Below, piece after piece: positions 10,522 through 22,120 of a DNA stretch of 64,000 nucleotides. Made by a program: the position numbers and the translations under genes. Within the stretch, counting starts at the first letter, position 1. Each line of letters begins with the position of its first letter. Source of the DNA: Hysterangium stoloniferum (lineage: Eukaryota > Basidiomycota > Agaricomycetes > Hysterangiales > Hysterangiaceae); assembly GCA_015178975.1 (NCBI GenBank), contig WHVD01000003.1:620001-684000 (forward strand). Direction: 5' to 3'. The notes below the pieces were generated by a model. It was not told where the DNA came from. It did not search any database and saw only the letters and a list, made by a program, of their open reading frames with translations.

Positions 10522-11040
10522 AAGTTGACTCCCCAACGTATGAGTTGTCTGTAGGCAATGCTATGAACCAGGTATGATATCACCTTGCTTGTTTATCTCA
10601 AAATATCGCAAGTAATTGAACCCCAATCCATCAGTTTCATCGAAACGACGCAGACGGAAGCAATTAATGAGTCGGGAGTATATCTCGAAGGAACTCAGCA
10701 ATATATAGTGGGGTGCCGCCTGTTCACGCCATGTATGTTCACGCCATGTATTTAATGGACTGAAAGTTCATAATTTCAGACACGCTATTCAAGAGAGAGC
10801 CACCTGATCAAATGTAATGGGACAGCGTTTGATTCAGTGCGTCCGCCATTCATGTACTACCAACTAGTGCTCAACGAGACGCAACCTAACCTCTTTGGTT
10901 GTGGCTTTTCGTTGTTTTTCCCTATTAGTCAACCAATTTAAAAGGAACTGGCCAAGGTGCTATTCGAGGCACATTCGATGGTTGGGGTATTGTCCCAGAC
11001 GAGGGGACATGAGTTGCCGTTCAGTCGCATAAGAGATCTT
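10522..11040 (+). repeat. X and Z blocks after the HNH insert
   Basis: X resumes at 'aagttgactcc' and runs into Z (about 10,800-11,040), matching 4,576-5,095. A TAA replaces a Gln/Ser-region codon near 10,940, so this Z frame is broken. Homology ends after 'aagagatctt'. Confidence 0.75.
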
Positions 11041-11700
11041 AGTTCCCGAAGACAATGCGCCATGCCGCCAAGACATATATACTCAATTGCGCAGCGGTGG
11101 AACTACCATTGACACAGTGATGGGTGGAATGGACAGAGTAAAAACAAGCTCTTGATATACAGAATTGATTTGGATCAAAGTGCCGGGACATTGATGCGGA
11201 CACCTACTGTTCAGACATGTAGTGCGGACAGGGATTATTCTCATACTGAATACTGAGACCAAAACATGGATGCGCCACTGAGGGATGCACTATTTGAAAT
11301 GGTGGTATCCATTATGGGTGCATACACATCCGTAGCATAACTGAGTGTGCATTAGATGATTGTGTCAAAAAGCAGTATGGTATACAGAGGGTTGGGATAG
11401 GACGCCCTAGACCTTGAGTGCTAGGTAATATCGTATCTACAACCATCGGAAAACCTATATATTATCCTATGGGATATATCTGCATCACCTATGATAAAAC
11501 AGCTGTTTCTGAACCGTCCCTTGCGATATCCATGATTAGTGATCGATGGTGTCATATATTTAATACGACCCACCTGCCCGCCTTTGCCTTGCACACCCAC
11601 ACGGCCCACAGTAAGGATATGAAGTCAGTACATTTTGTTTACATATTTGATAAAGTTGTAATGTTTCTTTTATTAAGGATAAAGCAATCGGGCTGGTAGT
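11041..11700 (-). repeat. N block plus Q fragment, inverted
   Basis: This is the reverse complement of about 24,440-25,018, sharing diagnostic variants such as 'atggataccaccatttcaaat' (compare 'atggatcccacc' elsewhere). It marks a second, more diverged sub-lineage of the Q block. The copy at 25,000 lacks about 120 bp (11,055-11,175) present here. Confidence 0.75.
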
Positions 11701-12886
11701 TTGTGGACGAGAGGAAAGAGATTTACAAATATTTGTTGCTTCATCCTCATATATTTTCGCTTCCACCAGCTTGAGCACAGCCTGGCTTCAATGGCGACGC
11801 AATATAGTTTGCTTGCCCATCTCACGCACGATGGACAGAGAGTGGGGATGAAGGGGCGAGGGAGGAATCCAAAACGCCTAAAACAGTTAGACTGCGGTCA
11901 CCAGACTATTGTTTATCCGTTCCATTCCTAGTCCCAATGTGGGCAGGGTCTATTGTACTTCTCGCGCGTATGAAGATCTGACGGCTCGGTAGAAACACCG
12001 GGAAGCTTTGGAATGCTTTAGGCGTAGTGGAAGCCAGTAGGGATACGTCTCACTCAGGGCCCATTGATAAGGAAGAGCCTTCGTGGCGCCCGCTGTCAAG
12101 GAAATAAATGAAAAGAAGCCCTTAATAATTCATTTACATTCATTCACCCTGGACCTAAGAGCCTACAAAAGCTTGCGTGAACCGCCTCTTTACCACTCCC
12201 ATCTTTATCCCCGTCATTTTTCGTGAACAATATGATTGTCCCAGACTTTATTTTTCAAAAGTGGTTCGCCATCAGAGCAACGCCATTAGTGTTTACTCCC
12301 ATAAAAAAAGGCCACCCACGAGCTGGCTGTTATTGACGAGAAGCTGTATATGATAATCCCAGACGATATAGCAGAGATATATCGCAACGCGTAAGCTTTG
12401 CTTTTCAGTCTTTCATCACTCGCACTCTCATTTTTTACTCCAGTACTTATGTGTCGGAAGCCGCGGCCTATTACGCCGCCCCCTCCATCTCTCGAGCTCC
12501 ATGCGACCACGCCGGGGACACCAGCGACTGCCACCGGCAACAGCGACAACGACGACGTTCCTGATGATGGAGCATACTTGAATGAGGAGTATGTACCGAG
12601 CTACAAGCTAAAGCTGCTCGTATATTATATTGACAAATCCATTACAGATCTGGGACGTATTGTGCAGTAAGAATGATAGCCCCGCAGGTTGGTCGCGGGC
12701 AAAGGTACAACTATCATATCCCTAAATATTTAGTATACTATCTATCTCCCGTCGCACTCTCATTTTTTACTCCAGTACTTATGTGTCGGAAGCCGCGGCC
12801 TATTACCCCTCCCCCTCCATCTCCCGAGCTCCATGCGACCACGCCGGGGACACCAGCGACTGCCACCGGCAACAGCGACGCGAGCG
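11700..12886 (+). repeat. P block copy 3 (B-M)
   Basis: Homology to B starts at 'atttgttgcttcatcc' near 11,733 and runs through M and the acidic/proline tail 'GNSDNDDVPDDG' to about 12,720. Part of M then repeats (12,740-12,886). The frame near 12,398-12,670 encodes the same tail as the copy at 24,011-24,235. A premature TAA lies near 12,392. Confidence 0.8.
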
Positions 12887-14580
12887 ATGAAAGACTGAAA
12901 AGTAAAGCATACGCGTCGCGATATATCTCTGCTATATCGTCTGGGATTATCATATACAACTTCCCGTCAATAACAGCCAGCTCGTGGGTGGCCTTTTTGA
13001 TGGGAGTGAAGACTAATGGGGTTTCTCTGACAGCAAACCACTTTTGAAAAATGAAGTCTGGGACAATCATATCATTACGGGGATAAAGATGGGAGTGGTG
13101 AAAAGGCAGTTCACGCAAGCTTTTGTAGGCTCTTAGGTCCAGGGTGAATGAATGTAAATGAATTATCAAGGGCTTCTTTTCATTATTTCCTTGACAGCGG
13201 GCGCCACAAAGGCTCTTCCTTATCAATAGGCCCTGAGTGAGATGTATCCCTACTGGCTTCCACTATGCCTAAAGCATTCCAAAGCTTCCCGGTGTTTCTA
13301 CCAAGCTGTCAGATCTTCATACGCGCGAGAAGTACAATAGACCCTGCTCACATTGGGACTAGGAATGGAACGGATAAACAATAGTCTGGTGACTGCAGTC
13401 TAGCTGTTTTAGGCGTTTTGGATTCCTCCCTCGCCCCTTCATCCCCACTCTCTGTCCATCGTGCGTGAGATGGGCAAGCAAACTATATTGCGTCGCCATT
13501 GAAGCCAGGCTGTGCTCAGGCAGCGAAAATATATGAGGATGAAGCAACAAATGAACTGAACTGGAGAAGCGGTATCGACGCAAAGGGGGGGGACCGATGG
13601 TGGGATACCGGAGGGTGGGGAAGGCTGCGGGGGGCCAAATGACTCATGGTCACTGAGTCCTCTAGTCACCAAGGTATATCACCCATAATACCCAAACGGG
13701 AGTGAATCGGCAACTGTCCAGCTGGTGCCAGTTGCTGGCACTTTCAATTCTGTCAAGAGTGTTAGGATCCCGGTATTGCAGGAGGTAAACCTCTTACGGA
13801 GGGCGGCCTAACATTCTTGCCGCGACCGGTAGACATGGATTTTAAGAGCAAGATCAACAAACAGAAATATATATATGCAGTTCAAACATGAACTGCCGTC
13901 AATAGACCAAGTAGAAAGATTTTACCAAACTAATGATGAGATGGTGCGCTAACTGAAGTGGTGTCCTCTCCCTCACCTTAGTCAGCACCCTCTGAGCCGT
14001 TGTTCAGACGGGTGCCGTGCTGTCGGTGCCCGTATGATCTCGATCGCCGGCTACTAGTCTGCGCCTCACACCCGGCCTTTGCCCTCAGCGAAAACAGCCC
14101 GACAATCAGATTTCGGACACATCGATGCAAAAATAAAACGTAAAACCACCTAGACGTATACATTTGATGTTGATATTCAAGTGCGGCAGAGAAATCGTTG
14201 ATTTGACATTTCTGTTAGTAGACAAACGAACTGAGCGTAAAGTGGTCTTGAATTTCACTTTCTAATGTGAATCCACATGTTAAACTCCAAGAATGTTGCT
14301 AGAAATACTGTAAAGCACAATTGTGATCATAGGTATAAATCACTTATTTGGTAGCTGCCACAGCGTTCCAGAGTGACCCGGTGTCTCACATTACTGATTG
14401 CAAAGATAATGTTTTCACCGTTCCCAGAACAATAATGTTCCCACTCCATGGAATCTTTTTATAGCCATATCAACTGATCTTCATCCTTATTTTTTGACCC
14501 ATCCTCAATGTCGGAAACACTAAAGTTCATAGCGTGGCGCAACCGATAAATCCTTCGAAGAATGTGAAATTGGTACGAAA
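12887..14580 (-). repeat. P block copy 4, inverted (M-B-A-A')
   Basis: From 12,887 the sequence turns and reads M, B (about 13,110-13,960), A (13,970-14,335) and A' (14,380-14,580) on the minus strand. With copy 3 it forms an inverted pair about an axis near 12,886. The turn occurs inside the 'GNSD' coding tail. Confidence 0.8.
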
Positions 14581-14587
14581 ATTATTG

Positions 14588-14604
14588 ACTGTCACAGTGA
14601 CAGT
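14588..14604. repeat. Perfect 17-bp palindrome actgtcac-a-gtgacagt
   Basis: Two 8-bp arms flank a single central base. The same element is at 21,535-21,551. A decayed version (ctgtc...gacag) is at 6,884-6,898. It sits at a fixed place near the outer end of each T block, so it may be a protein-binding site at the unit's border. Confidence 0.8.
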
Positions 14605-15440
14605 ACCAAAGTCATGACAATCCTTCATTGATTACCATGCTGGGCTTGTTATATAGTTAATAGTAATAATATAATACAACACTAAGCAGGAAATAGAATG
14701 TTAGCAAAATGAATGCGTGCCTGGTTTTCACAAGGCAGACGCTTGCTAACATTTATAACTTGCAGATACAGCTATAAATATATTAGAGGAATAGTCTGGC
14801 CATTGATAAAGTCATAGCCGTCTCCTTATGTGACTTTCCCGCTTACAGAGATGAACACCAGTCTGAAGAACCAAACGCGAAGGCAAAACATAAAAAGCGA
14901 CCCATCAAGAGGTCCGCCTTCACGGAGCTAACGGATCAGGCATGGAAAATGGCCATAGATCATAAGTATCAGCAGGCCCACGTGTGGATGTGGATGTGGA
15001 TGTGGATGGGGCTGTGCATGTTGTTATGTGTATGTGCATGTGGACGTTGTCAAACCGCACAGACAACCCACATCATTGGTAGCCCAACCAATTTTTTCCA
15101 AATCCAACCTCCAACAACGTTCTATCCGGAATTCCCAAGCACCAAATCCCAAAGTCCACACGTCTAAGAAACCTCTTACTGATGGTGGAAATTTCTTTCA
15201 ATCCGCCATCACATATCAAGGTTGAATATGTTCCCCCCCCGAAAAATAGATGCGATGACGGGGTGGAACAGGATAAAATAGATACGATGACGGTCAACCA
15301 TTTGTTTGGTTTGATATCGACAGCTTGCTGCATAGGCTGGCGATAACAGGACATGCGGATTATTCTCCGCTTGGCTGACTGTCGTCATTACTCCTACTGT
15401 TGAGGAAGGGGCGTAATTCCCCTGTCTACAACAGTCTGAG
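14590..15440 (-). repeat. T block copy 2, inverted
   Basis: This is the reverse complement of 6,110-6,900 and of 20,700-21,545. It includes a hairpin at about 14,698-14,752 whose 10-bp outer arms (atgttagcaa) match perfectly. It also has an AT-rich stretch and the 'gtggat' simple repeat. The frame around 15,028-15,225 (plus) is the complement of coding-like sequence and is not called. Confidence 0.8.
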
Positions 15441-16690
15441 ATCTTGATTTGATACTTTCTGGCCAGCGGACGTAAATCTGTTTGGATATAGATGTTAATC
15501 CTTATTTGTTAGGGATTTCAATATCAATGTTCTGTTGACTAGACGTTTAACTCGTTGCTGTGAAGAGAAACTGGCGCTGCATATTGCGTCTTGTACTGAT
15601 CTAAACTAAAGCTGTGGGATTTTAGGAAAGTGACATTGGGAGATATAGACAGAATGTACAAAGTACTTCGCACTTCTCCATCCTGGAGAACTTGGAGAGT
15701 TGAAACGCGGTGCGCAGATAAAAGTCTGGTTGTCGAGGTGGAACTACCACTGACACAGTGATGGGTGGGATGGACAGGGTAAAAACACGCTCTTGATCTA
15801 CAGAATGCATTTCAATAAAAGTGCCAAGACATTGACGAGACACCTACTTTGGATTCTGTGTAGACATGTAATCTGAATGAAGATTATTCCCATACTGACA
15901 CGCAAAGGTGGATGCGCCAGTCAGGGACACACCATTTGAAATGGTGGGATCCATCGCAGGTGTATACACATCCGCAGCATAACTGAGTGTGTATTAGTTA
16001 GACGATTGGGTCAAAAAAGCAGTATGGTGCTCACAAATCAATGGCAGAAGGACGGGAGAGGGGTTGGAGCGTATGTGTGGCTGTGTTTCGCTTCGGTGGC
16101 GGCCAGGTGGGACGACGCGCTGTCTGGGATAAAGACTCATTTGCATGCGGTGAAAGTGTTGGGGAGGGGAGGCGTAAGATCCAGGGATGAGGAATACGTT
16201 TGTATAGCACGTTTATACTCACAGATTGTACTAGCAAATCAAGGGCATCGATGGATGCTCGCGTCACAAGTGTCAGCGTGTTTTACCACGAAAATATTCT
16301 ATTAGTGTAATTATGGTGTCCAGTGGTTGGAAAATTGCACGAGAAATATATCGGGAAGCCTATTAAGATAGATCTAGAAGCGATATCATGAGATCTCTTG
16401 TGCAACTGAACAGCAACTCATGTCCCCTGTTCTGGGACGATGCCCCAAGCATCGAATGTGCCTCGAATAGTACCTTGGCCAGTTCCTTTGAAATTGGTTG
16501 TCTGATAGGGAAGAATAACGAAAAGTCACAACCAAGGAGGTTAGGTTGCGTCTCGTTGAGTACTAGTTGGTAGTACATGGATGACGGACGCACTGAATCA
16601 AACGCTGTCCTATTCCATTTGATCAGGTGGCTCGCTCTTGCATAGCGTGCCTGAAATTATGAACTTTCAGTGCATTAGATACATGGCGTG
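15440..16690 (-). repeat. Q-Z block copy, inverted
   Basis: This is the reverse complement of 4,860-6,100. All four exon-intron boundaries of the Q frame can be seen, including the gtgagt donor near 16,213 on the minus strand. It has small indels against the 4,860 copy (for example around 15,527, where about 20 bp is missing), so it is unlikely to be functional. Confidence 0.8.
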
Positions 16691-17045
16691 AACAGGCACT
16701 CACTATATTGTTAAGGATGTATTACGAATTCCTTCGAGATATGCAACTGACTCATTAATTGCTTCCGTCTGCGTCGTTTCGATTACTGTCTCGCCCTAGG
16801 GCTCTAGGATCCGAGATTATTCCGTTAAGTGTTACCTCGCCTTGAAGGAAAAGTAACATTGAGACATGTGACGGAGGCACAACGGATATAACGGGTGCAG
16901 TACGGAATGACAGTACCCATGGTATCTTTGAAAGATTCGTATCGATTAACGCCTGATTATCTATGGCCTTGTCGAACGCCCGATTTGACAGGTAAAATAA
17001 TCTAAATTAATAATCGAAAGATGGAAACGGTCCGGTATGATATAT
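16690..17045 (-). repeat. X remnant and R block, inverted
   Basis: This matches 2,330-2,690 closely. The R frame reads minus and contains 'FRTALVISVVPPSH' variants. It abuts a forward Q block at 17,050, the same back-to-back joint as at 2,700 and 19,990. Confidence 0.75.
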
Positions 17046-17049
17046 ATTT

Positions 17050-17573
17050 CTTACCCGTTGCTTCATCCCAGACAGCACGTCGTCCCACCTGGCCGTCACC
17101 GAAGCGAACTGCAGCCACACATACGGTTCAACTCCTCTCCCGACCTTCTGCCATTGATTGGTGAGTACCATACTGCTTTTTTGACACAATCTTCTAACTA
17201 ATACACACTCAGTTATGCTGCGGATGTGTATACACCTGCGATGGATCCCACCATTTCAAATGGTGTGTCCCTGACTGGCGCATCCACCTTTGCGTGTCAG
17301 TATGCGAATAATCTTCATTCAGATTACATGTCTACACAGAATCCAAAGTAGGTCTCTGCGTCAATGTGTTGGCGCACTTTTATTGAAATGAATTCTGTAG
17401 ATCAAGAGCGTGTTTTTACCCTGTCCATCCCACCCATCACTGTGTCAGTGGTAGTTCCACCTTGACAACCAGGCTTTTATCTGCGCACTGCGTTTCAACT
17501 CTCCAAGTTCTCCAGGATGGAGAAGTGCGAAGTACTTTGTACATTCTGTCTATATCTCCCAATGTCACTTTTT
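17050..17573 (+). repeat. Q block copy 6, truncated
   Basis: It begins at the back-to-back joint with R and stops abruptly after 'cccaatgtcacttt' (17,573), where A' of the next P copy starts. The truncation lies in the intron after exon 5. Confidence 0.8.
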
Positions 17574-19035
17574 GCCGTTGTTGGTTAGCAGATATATTAT
17601 TTTAAATGTGGTACAAAACTTTTACGGCACCTGTTCTAATATATGCTGAGTGAATGTCTCCAGTTCCCTTTCGAGGTTAAATCCGCCTTTTAATCTATAT
17701 ATAAACTGCGTTGTATAGTTTTCTTCGCTGTTTGGTTAAACCGAGTGCCATGGATGTCTACCAATTTTACATTCTTCGAAGGATTCATCGGTTGCACCAC
17801 GCTATGAACTCTAGCGTTTCCGACATTGAGGATGTCGGTTAAAAATTAAGGATGAAGATCAGTTGATATGGCTATAAAAAGATTCCATGGAGTGCGAACA
17901 TTATTGTTCTGGTAATGGTCTGCAATACCCATGGTCACTGAGTCCTCTAGTTGCCAAGGTATATCACCCATAATACCCAAAGGGAGTGAATCGGCAACTG
18001 TCCAGCTGGTACCAGTTGCTGGCACTTTCAATTCTGTCGAGAGTGTTAGGATCCCAGTCATTTGCCCCCCCGCAGCCTTGTTTTACCTTCCCCACCCTCC
18101 GGTGTCCCACCATCGGTCCCCCCCCTTTGCGTCGATACCGCTTCTCCAGTTCAGTTCAGTTGTTGCTTCATCCTCATATATTTTCGCTGCCACCAGCTTG
18201 AGCACAGCCTGGCTTCAATGGCGATGCAATATAGTTTGCTTGCCCATCTCACGCACGATGGACAGAGAGTGGGGATGAAGGGGCGAGGCAGGAATCCAAA
18301 ACGCTTAAAACAGTTAGACCGCGGTCACCAGACTATTGTTTATCCGTTCCATTCCTAGTCCCAATGTGGGCAGGGTCTATTGTACTTCTCGCGCGTATGA
18401 AGATCTGACAGCTCGGTAGAACACCGGGAAGCTTTGGAATGCTTTAGGCATAGTGGAAGCCAGTAGGGATACGTCTCACTCAGGGCCCATTGATAAGGAA
18501 GAACCTTCTTGGCGCCCGCTGTCAACGAAATAATGAAAAGAAGCCCTTGATAATTCATTTACATTCATTCACCCTGGACCTAAGAGCCTACAAAAGCTTG
18601 CGTGAACTGCCTCTTCACCACTCCCATCTTTATCCCCGTCATTTTTTGTGAACGATATGATTGTCCCAGACTTTATTTTTCAAAAGTGGTTCGCCGTCAG
18701 AGAAACCCCATTAGTCTTCACTCCCATAAAAAAGGCCACCCACCAGCTGGCTGTTATTGATGGGAAGTTGTATATGATAATCCCAGACGATATAGCAGAG
18801 AGATATCGCGATGTGTATGCTTTACTTTTCAGTCTTTCAGCACTCGCACTCTCATTTTTTACTCCAGTACTTATATGTGTCGGAAGCTGCGGCCTATTAC
18901 CCCGCCCCCTTTTTTATGGGAGTGAACATTAATGGCGTTTCTCTGACGGCGAACCACTTTTGAAAAATAAAGTCTGGGACAATCATATTGTTCACGAAAA
19001 ATGATGGGGATAAAGATGGGAGTGGTGAAGAGGTG
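17574..19035 (+). repeat. P block copy 5 (A' fused to B, then M)
   Basis: A' (17,574-17,915) joins directly to B at 'caatacccatggtcactg' with all of A deleted. B and M follow. M turns into its inverted arm at about 18,930-19,035, like copy 1. The B frame gives 'MVTESSSCQGISPIIPKG', a one-residue variant of the other copies. Confidence 0.8.
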
Positions 19036-19985
19036 ATGCCCCAAGCATCGAATGTGCCTTGAATAGCACCTTAGCCAGTTCCTTTAAAATTGGTTGACTG
19101 ATAGGGAAGAATAACGAAAAGCCACAACCAAGGAGGTTAGGTTGCGTCTCGTTGAGCAGTACTAGTAGTTGGTCGTACATGAATGACGGACGCACTGAAT
19201 CAAAGGCTGTCTATTCCATTTGATCAGGTGGCTCTCTCTTGAATAGCGTGCCTGAAATTATGAACTTTCAGTGCATTAGATACATGGCGTGAACTGGCGT
19301 GAAGAGGCACCCACTATATTGTTAAGGATGTATTGCGAATTCCTTCGAGATATGCAACTGACTCATGAATTGCTTCCGTCTGCGTCGTTTCGATGAATAT
19401 ACTGATGGATTTGGGTTAAATTACTTGCGATATTGGATAAACGTAATATCAACCCTGGTTCATAGCATTGCCTACAGACTTGTTGGGATTTATTAGGATA
19501 TGTTGCAAGCCGTTGAGCTTGATGGTCTTATACTGTACAGTAGCTTAGTCATCGGATGTATTTCGTTAAGGGTTTTGTCACCCCTTCACCCACATGGAAA
19601 CCTGCCGCATATTCTTACAAGACTTGGGGAGTCAACTTGGTGGCGCGGGTGTAGCTTATTATGACATCACTGGTCACTCTATTTTCAGATAATTGAGTTT
19701 GGGATTCGTGATTACCTACTGTCTCGCCCTAGGGCTCTAGGATCCGAGATTATTCCGTCAAGTGTTACCTCGCCTTGAAGGAAAAGTAACATTGAGACAT
19801 GTGACGGAGGCACAACGGATATAACGAGTGCAGTACGGAATGACAGTACCCATGGTATCTTTGAAAGATTCGTATCGATTAACGCCTGATTATCTATGGC
19901 CTTGTCGAAACGCCCGATTTGACAGATAAAATAATCTAAATTAATACTCGAAACCTGGAAACGGTCCGGTATGATATATATTTCT
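19035..19985 (-). repeat. Z, X and R blocks, inverted, with a small insert
   Basis: Z (19,035-19,290), X (19,300-19,720) and R (19,725-19,985) read on the minus strand. A segment of about 150 bp (about 19,480-19,635) interrupts X and is flanked by 'acttg' on both sides. It contains the 12-bp palindrome tactgtacagta (19,531-19,542). It looks like a small inserted element. Confidence 0.7.
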
Positions 19986-20700
19986 TCGTTGCTTCATCCC
20001 AGACAGCGCGTCGTCCCACCCCTGGCCGTCACCGTAACGAACCGCAGCCACACATACACTCCAACCCCTCTCCCGACCTTCTGCCATTGATTGGTGAGTA
20101 CCATACTACTTTTTGACCCAATCGTCTAACTAATGCACACTCAGTTATGCTGCGGATGTGTATACACCTGCGATGGATCCCACCATTTCAAAGTGTGTCC
20201 CTGACTGGCGCATCCACCTTTGCGTGTCAGTATGGGAATAATCTTCATTCGGATTATGTGTCTACACAGAATACAAAGTAGGTATCTGCGTCAATGTGTT
20301 GGCACTTTATTGAAATGAATTCTGTAGATCAAGAGCGTGTTTTTACCCTGTCCATCCCACCCATCACTGTGTCAGTGGTAGTTCCACCTCGACAACCAGG
20401 CTTTTATTTGCGCACTGCGTTTCAACTCTCCAAGTTCTCCAGGATGGAGAAGTGCGAAGTACTTTGTACATTCTGTCTATATCTCCCAATGTCACTTTCC
20501 TAAAATCCCACACCTTTAGTTTAGATCAGTACAAGACGCAATATGCAGCGTCAGTTTCTCATCAGAGCAACAAGTTAAACATCTGGTCAACGGAACTTTG
20601 TATGTATTTGATATTGAAATCCCTAACGAATAAGTATTAACATCTATATCCAAACAGATTTACGTCCGCTGGCCAGACACAATCACATTGAGATCTCAGA
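19985..20700 (+). repeat. Q block copy 7
   Basis: This is the best-preserved downstream half of the Q frame. Introns lie at about 20,095-20,144 and 20,279-20,325, then after 'GAAGTACTTT' near 20,465. The exon that follows reads 'YKTQYAASVSHQSNKLNIWS' without the TAG seen in copies 1 and 3. It continues into T with no gap. Confidence 0.75.
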
Positions 20701-21660
20701 CTGTTGTAGACAGGGGAATTACACCCCTTCCTCAACAGTAGGAGAAATGACGACAGTCAGCCAAGCGGAGAATAATCCGCATGTCCTGTTATCGCCAGCC
20801 TATGCAGCAAGCTGTCGATATCAAACCAAACAAATGGTTGACCGTCATCGCATCTATTTTATCCTGTTCCACCCCGTCATCGCATCTATTTTTTGGGGGG
20901 GGAACATATTCAACCTTGATATGTGATGGCGGATTGAAAGAAATTTCCGCCATCAGTAAGAGGTTTCTTAGACGTGTAGACCTTGGGATTTGGTGCTTGG
21001 GAATTCTGGATAGAACATTGTTGGAGGTTGGATTTGGAAAACATTGGTTGGGCTACCAATGATGTGGCTTGTCTGTGCGGTTTGACAACGTCCACATGCA
21101 CATACACATAACAACATCCACAGCCCCATCCACATCCACATCCATCCACACGTGGGCCTGCTGATACTTATGATCTATGGCCATTTTCCATGCCTGATCC
21201 GTTAGCTCCGTGAAGGCACACCTCTTGATGGGTCGCTTTTTATGTTTTGCCTTCGCGTTTGGTTCTTCAGACTGGTGTTCATCTCTGTAAGCGGGAAAGT
21301 CACATAAGGAGACGGCTATGACTTTATCAATGGCCAGACTACTCCTCTAATATAGTTATAGTTGTATCTGCAAGTTATAAATGTTAGCAAGCGTCTACCT
21401 TATGAAAACCACGCCATCCACTTTGCTAACATTCTATTTCCTGTTTAGTGTTGTATTATATGCATTATATTATTACTATTAACTATATAACAAGCCCAGC
21501 ATGGTAATCAATGAAGGATTGTCATGACTTTGGTACTGTCACTGTGACAGTCAATAATTTTCGTGGCCATATGTGACTGCCCTATCAAACGGGAAAAAAT
21601 CCGTGCGGCCTACCGTCAGTCAAGAATGAACAAGAGTATATATCGTTGTTCGCGAACGTG
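20700..21660 (+). repeat. T block copy 3
   Basis: This matches 6,110-6,990. It includes a shorter 'ccacat' repeat, the hairpin near 21,381-21,432 and the perfect palindrome actgtcac-t-gtgacagt at 21,535-21,551. After about 21,663 it diverges from the 7,000 copy. Confidence 0.8.
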
Positions 21661-22120
21661 TGCACAGTTGATGAATGACAAAGTATATGTTAATAATAGC
21701 AAGTCCGAAATCGCGATCGAATTTACAATGACGAATGTATGCCCATATATGCGCATATACCATAGTGCCATAAGGGGGAACTAACTCCTTTGATCACATA
21801 TTTCTCCTTTAATGATGCAATTAGCCAGAAACTTCAAGTATCGAAATCCCTCCTTTTACTCTCCTAATAACTCTGCTAAACAATTACAAAGTAAATAAAG
21901 AGTCGCAGTATTCGCCATATACCTCAGTGAAAGTTATTAACTCACTGAGGTATATGCGCAATCATTTATTATCATTCTATTACTTATTAAACATCTTGTA
22001 GCATCGCAGGTATTATAATATACGGTGAAAGTTATTCACTCACTGAGCTTCGCATACAGACACAAAATCCTTTCGTATTCTTGTCTTAAACATAACAGTA
22101 TATACTGGTGGTTAATTAAT
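21660..22120. other. Unique insert with inverted repeat between T and A'
   Basis: About 450 bp here is absent at the equivalent site near 7,010-7,040. It holds an inverted repeat with perfect 14-bp arms (21,917-21,930 and 21,942-21,955, core 'cctcagtga') around an 11-nt loop. A partial echo of 'gtgaaagttatt.actcactgag' lies at about 22,024-22,050. No coding frame was recognised. Confidence 0.65.
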
